A stretch of 52,899 nt of DNA. Origin: Thiocapsa sp. UBA6158 (GTDB lineage Bacteria; Pseudomonadota; Gammaproteobacteria; Chromatiales; Chromatiaceae). Each line of letters opens with the position of its first letter. The stretch's first letter is position 1. The stretch spans positions 1 to 52,899 of the forward strand of contig NZ_DIUM01000106.1 in the NCBI RefSeq assembly GCF_002423035.1, written 5' to 3'. A program made the position numbers and the translations under genes. Below the pieces are notes generated by a model. It was not told where the DNA came from. It saw nothing but the letters and a program-made list of their open reading frames with translations, and ran no database searches. Below, piece after piece: positions 50,460 through 52,899 of the stretch.

Positions 50460-52899
50460 ATGCAGGATCCCATTGCTCACTCCGACAGCACGGTCGGGCG
50501 AGTCGAGGTTAAGGAAACCACCTGCTACATGTGTGCCTGCCGCTGCGGCATCCGGGTTCACATGCGTGATGGCGAGGTCCGCTACATCGACGGCAATCCC
50601 AATCACCCTCTGAACAAGGGGGTGATCTGCGCCAAGGGTAGCTCCGGGATCATGAAGCAGTACTCGCCGGGGCGCATCACCAAGCCGCTGCGCCGTAAGG
50701 CGGGGGCGGAGCGGGGTACCTCCGAGTTCGAGTCGATCTCCTGGGACGAGGCCTTCGAGATGCTCGAGGAGCGCCTCGGGCGCCTGCGTGCTGAGGATCC
50801 GAAGAAGTTTGCGCTCTTCACCGGTCGCGATCAAATGCAGGCCCTCACGGGTCTTTTCGCCAAACAGTTCGGCACCCCGAACTATGCCGCGCATGGCGGC
50901 TTCTGCTCGGTCAACATGGCCGCGGGCATGATCTACACCATCGGCGGCTCCTTCTGGGAGTTCGGCGGACCGGATCTGGATCGCGCCAAGCTCTTCGTGA
51001 TGATCGGCACCGCCGAGGACCATCATTCCAACCCGCTGAAGATCGCCATCTCGGAGTTCAAGCGACGCGGCGGGCGCTTCATCTCGGTCAACCCGATCCG
51101 TACCGGCTATTCGGCCATTGCGGATGAGTGGGTGCCGATCAAGCCCGGGACCGACGGCGCGCTGTTGATGGCCATCTCGCACGAGATTCTCAAGCAGGGT
51201 CTGTTCGATCGCGACTTCCTGGTGCGCTATACCAACTCGGCCGAGCTGGTCATCGACGATCCGGCGCGCGAGGATCACGGTCTCTTCTATCGGGCAGAAA
51301 TGTACGTGGAGGAGGGCTGTTTCGATCCGGAGAACAAGCTCTGGTGGGATCGCAACATCGACGGCCCCATCAGCACCCACACCCCGGGTGCGGATCCGCG
51401 CCTGATGGGCAGCTACAAGCTCGACATGGACGACGGGATTCCGGTCAAACCGGCGTTCCAGTTGCTCAAGGAGCGGCTCGAGTCCTGCACGCCCGAGTGG
51501 GCCGCCGAGATCACCGGCATTCCGGCCGATACCATCCGTCGCCTTGCGTACGAGATGGGCGTCACCGCGCGCGATCAAAAGATCGAGCTGCCGATCCCCT
51601 GGACCGACTGTTGGGACAACGAACACCAGTCCGTCACCGGCAACCCGGTCGCCTTCCACGCGATGCGCGGCATGGCGGCCCATTCCAACGGCTTCCAGAC
51701 CATCCGCGCGCTCGGTGTGCTCATGACCCTGCTCGGCACCATCGATCGGCCCGGCGGTTTCCGCCACAAGGCGCCCTTCCCGCGCCCGATCCCGCCCTGC
51801 GCCAAGCCGCCGCACGGACCCGAGGCCGTGCAGCCGAACACGCCGCTCGACGGCATGCCGCTCGGTTGGCCCGCCAAGCCCGAGGATCTGTTCATCGACG
51901 CCGACGGCGGACCGGTGCGCATCGACAAGGCCTTCTCCTGGGAGTATCCGCTCTCGGTGCACGGGCTGATGCACAACGTCATCACCAACGCCTGGCGCGG
52001 CGACCCCTATCCGATCGACACCCTGTTCCTCTTCATGGCCAACATGGCATGGAACTCCTCCATGAACACCAGCGAAACGCGCAAGATGCTGGTCGACAAG
52101 GATGTCGAGGGGAAATACAAGATCCCCTTCATCGTCGTCTGCGATACCTTCTCCTCCGAGACCGTCGCCTTCGCCGACCTGGTGCTGCCCGATACCAGCT
52201 ATCTCGAGCGTCACGATGCGCTCTCGATGCTCGATCGGCCGATCTCGGAGTTCGACGGCCCGGTCGATGCCGTACGCATCCCGGTGCTGCCGCCGAAAGG
52301 TGAGTGCAAGCCCTTCCAGGATGTCTTGATCGAGCTGGGATCGCGCCTGAAGCTGCCGGCCTTCGTCACCGCCGAGGGCGAGCGAAAGTTCCGTGACTAT
52401 CCCGATTTCATCGTCAATTACGAGACCTCGCCCGGCTCGGGCATCGGCTTCCTCGCCGGCTGGCGCGGCAAGGATGGCGATCAGGTGCTCAAGGGCGAGC
52501 CCAACCCGAAGCAATGGGAGATGTATGCCAAAAATGGCTGCGTCTTCCATCACGAGCTGCCGCCCAGCTACCAGTACATGCGCAACTGGAACAAGGGCTA
52601 TCTGCACTGGGCGCGTGCGCACGGCATGATCCGCTATGCCGAGCCCATCACGATCCATCTCTACTCCGAGGTCCTGCAGAAGTTCCGCCTGGCCGCGCAG
52701 GGCAAGTGGCCCGGGCGACAGCCGCCGGACCGGTTGCGCGAGCGCGTCGAGACCTATTTCGACCCCTTGCCCTTCTTCCATCGGCCTTTGGAAGACCAAC
52801 TGGTCGACACGGTGCGCTATCCGTTGAACGCGCTGACCCAGCGTCCCATGGCCATGTATCACAGCTGGGATAGCCAGAACGCCTGGCTGCGTCAGATCC
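50460..52899 (+). CDS. soeA: Sulfite dehydrogenase-type molybdoprotein SoeA (partial)
   Basis: The frame from ATG 50460 is open to the window edge (813 codons), so the C-terminus is missing. It is a bis-MGD molybdoenzyme catalytic subunit with an N-terminal [4Fe-4S] motif C22-x2-C25-x3-C29-x27-C57, then FTGRDQMQALTGLFAKQFGT, GGFCSVNMAAGMIYTIGGSF, ISVNPIRTGYSAIADEWVPI and VVCDTFSSETVAFADLVLPD. No twin-arginine signal is seen, matching the cytoplasmic SoeABC enzyme that oxidises sulfite to sulfate in purple sulfur bacteria. A related polysulfide/thiosulfate-reductase-like role cannot be excluded until the B and C subunits, expected beyond the window, are seen. AAGGTG precedes the ATG. The minus-strand frame across it is a shadow. 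Confidence 0.88.
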   Translation, partial: MQDPIAHSDSTVGRVEVKETTCYMCACRCGIRVHMRDGEVRYIDGNPNHPLNKGVICAKGSSGIMKQYSPGRITKPLRRKAGAERGTSEFESISWDEAFEMLEERLGRLRAEDPKKFALFTGRDQMQALTGLFAKQFGTPNYAAHGGFCSVNMAAGMIYTIGGSFWEFGGPDLDRAKLFVMIGTAEDHHSNPLKIAISEFKRRGGRFISVNPIRTGYSAIADEWVPIKPGTDGALLMAISHEILKQGLFDRDFLVRYTNSAELVIDDPAREDHGLFYRAEMYVEEGCFDPENKLWWDRNIDGPISTHTPGADPRLMGSYKLDMDDGIPVKPAFQLLKERLESCTPEWAAEITGIPADTIRRLAYEMGVTARDQKIELPIPWTDCWDNEHQSVTGNPVAFHAMRGMAAHSNGFQTIRALGVLMTLLGTIDRPGGFRHKAPFPRPIPPCAKPPHGPEAVQPNTPLDGMPLGWPAKPEDLFIDADGGPVRIDKAFSWEYPLSVHGLMHNVITNAWRGDPYPIDTLFLFMANMAWNSSMNTSETRKMLVDKDVEGKYKIPFIVVCDTFSSETVAFADLVLPDTSYLERHDALSMLDRPISEFDGPVDAVRIPVLPPKGECKPFQDVLIELGSRLKLPAFVTAEGERKFRDYPDFIVNYETSPGSGIGFLAGWRGKDGDQVLKGEPNPKQWEMYAKNGCVFHHELPPSYQYMRNWNKGYLHWARAHGMIRYAEPITIHLYSEVLQKFRLAAQGKWPGRQPPDRLRERVETYFDPLPFFHRPLEDQLVDTVRYPLNALTQRPMAMYHSWDSQNAWLRQI

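Noticed and set aside
50412..52862. 816-codon open frame on the minus strand
   Set aside because: It is antisense to soeA, whose own frame is open to the window edge and carries clear Fe-S and molybdopterin motifs. The minus translation has no recognisable domain.

Overview
The window looks like chromosomal DNA of a purple sulfur bacterium (Chromatiaceae, Gammaproteobacteria). This is inferred from high GC content, strong third-position GC in the genes, a sulfite-oxidation type molybdoprotein (SoeA-like) at the right edge, and a Gram-negative core gene set: lemA, exbBD-msbA-lpxK-kdsB, cydABX, htpX, recJ, mfd and metA. The genus is not decided by the sequence; Thiocapsa-like is a guess.

Layout. 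0-0.5 kb: remnant of a secreted repeat protein. 0.9-4.4 kb: mfd (minus). 4.6-11.4 kb: a decay zone holding a Xre/MbcA-type antitoxin whose RES toxin has lost its middle, two truncated genes meeting tail to tail, a membrane-bound winged-helix/TPR regulator, a second methyltransferase, and remnants of a nucleotidyltransferase and a restriction helicase beside tRNA-Glu(UUC) and tRNA-Ala(GGC). 11.8-17.1 kb: htpX, a HAD phosphatase, DUF3501, a GlpC/HdrD-like Fe-S protein and a periplasmic glutathione peroxidase. 17.4-22.9 kb: ferredoxin-NADP reductase, then ATP-dependent DNA ligase, Fe-S photolyase and an FAD oxidoreductase, which form a plausible DNA-repair/photo-oxidative-stress set. 23.1-24.3 kb: a dihaem cytochrome c with a DUF302 protein. 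24.4-28.0 kb (minus): translationally coupled PAP2 phosphatase, ArnT-like and ArnC-like genes, suggesting lipid A or polyprenyl-linked sugar modification. 28.1-33.0 kb (minus): lemA, M48 protease, recJ, darP. 33.3-38.2 kb (plus): exbB, exbD, msbA, lpxK, kdsB for lipid A/LPS biogenesis and export. 39.6-45 kb (minus): cydABX, a NifX-like protein, a DUF6858-like protein and a Crp/Fnr regulator, suggesting redox or oxygen control. 45.2-50.1 kb (plus): uup, an unassigned P-loop kinase-like protein, metA and a small conserved-looking ORF. 50.5 kb to end: soeA, running off the window.

The most unusual signal is a dispersed family of about 85-bp elements bounded by inverted ends of the form TTRAAMYGCGYC. 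At least twelve units occur at eight loci: four inverted pairs around a 20-23 bp AT-rich spacer, and four apparently single units. In six genes (fpr, lemA, msbA, kdsB, cydB and the crp-like gene) the stop codon lies inside the element's end. Three other genes begin within a few bases of an element. Arms of individual units often match each other where they differ from other units, so pairing may be under selection. I do not recognise this family.

No rRNA, CRISPR array or intact transposase was found. Most long open frames opposite or overlapping the listed genes are antisense shadows produced by the high GC content.
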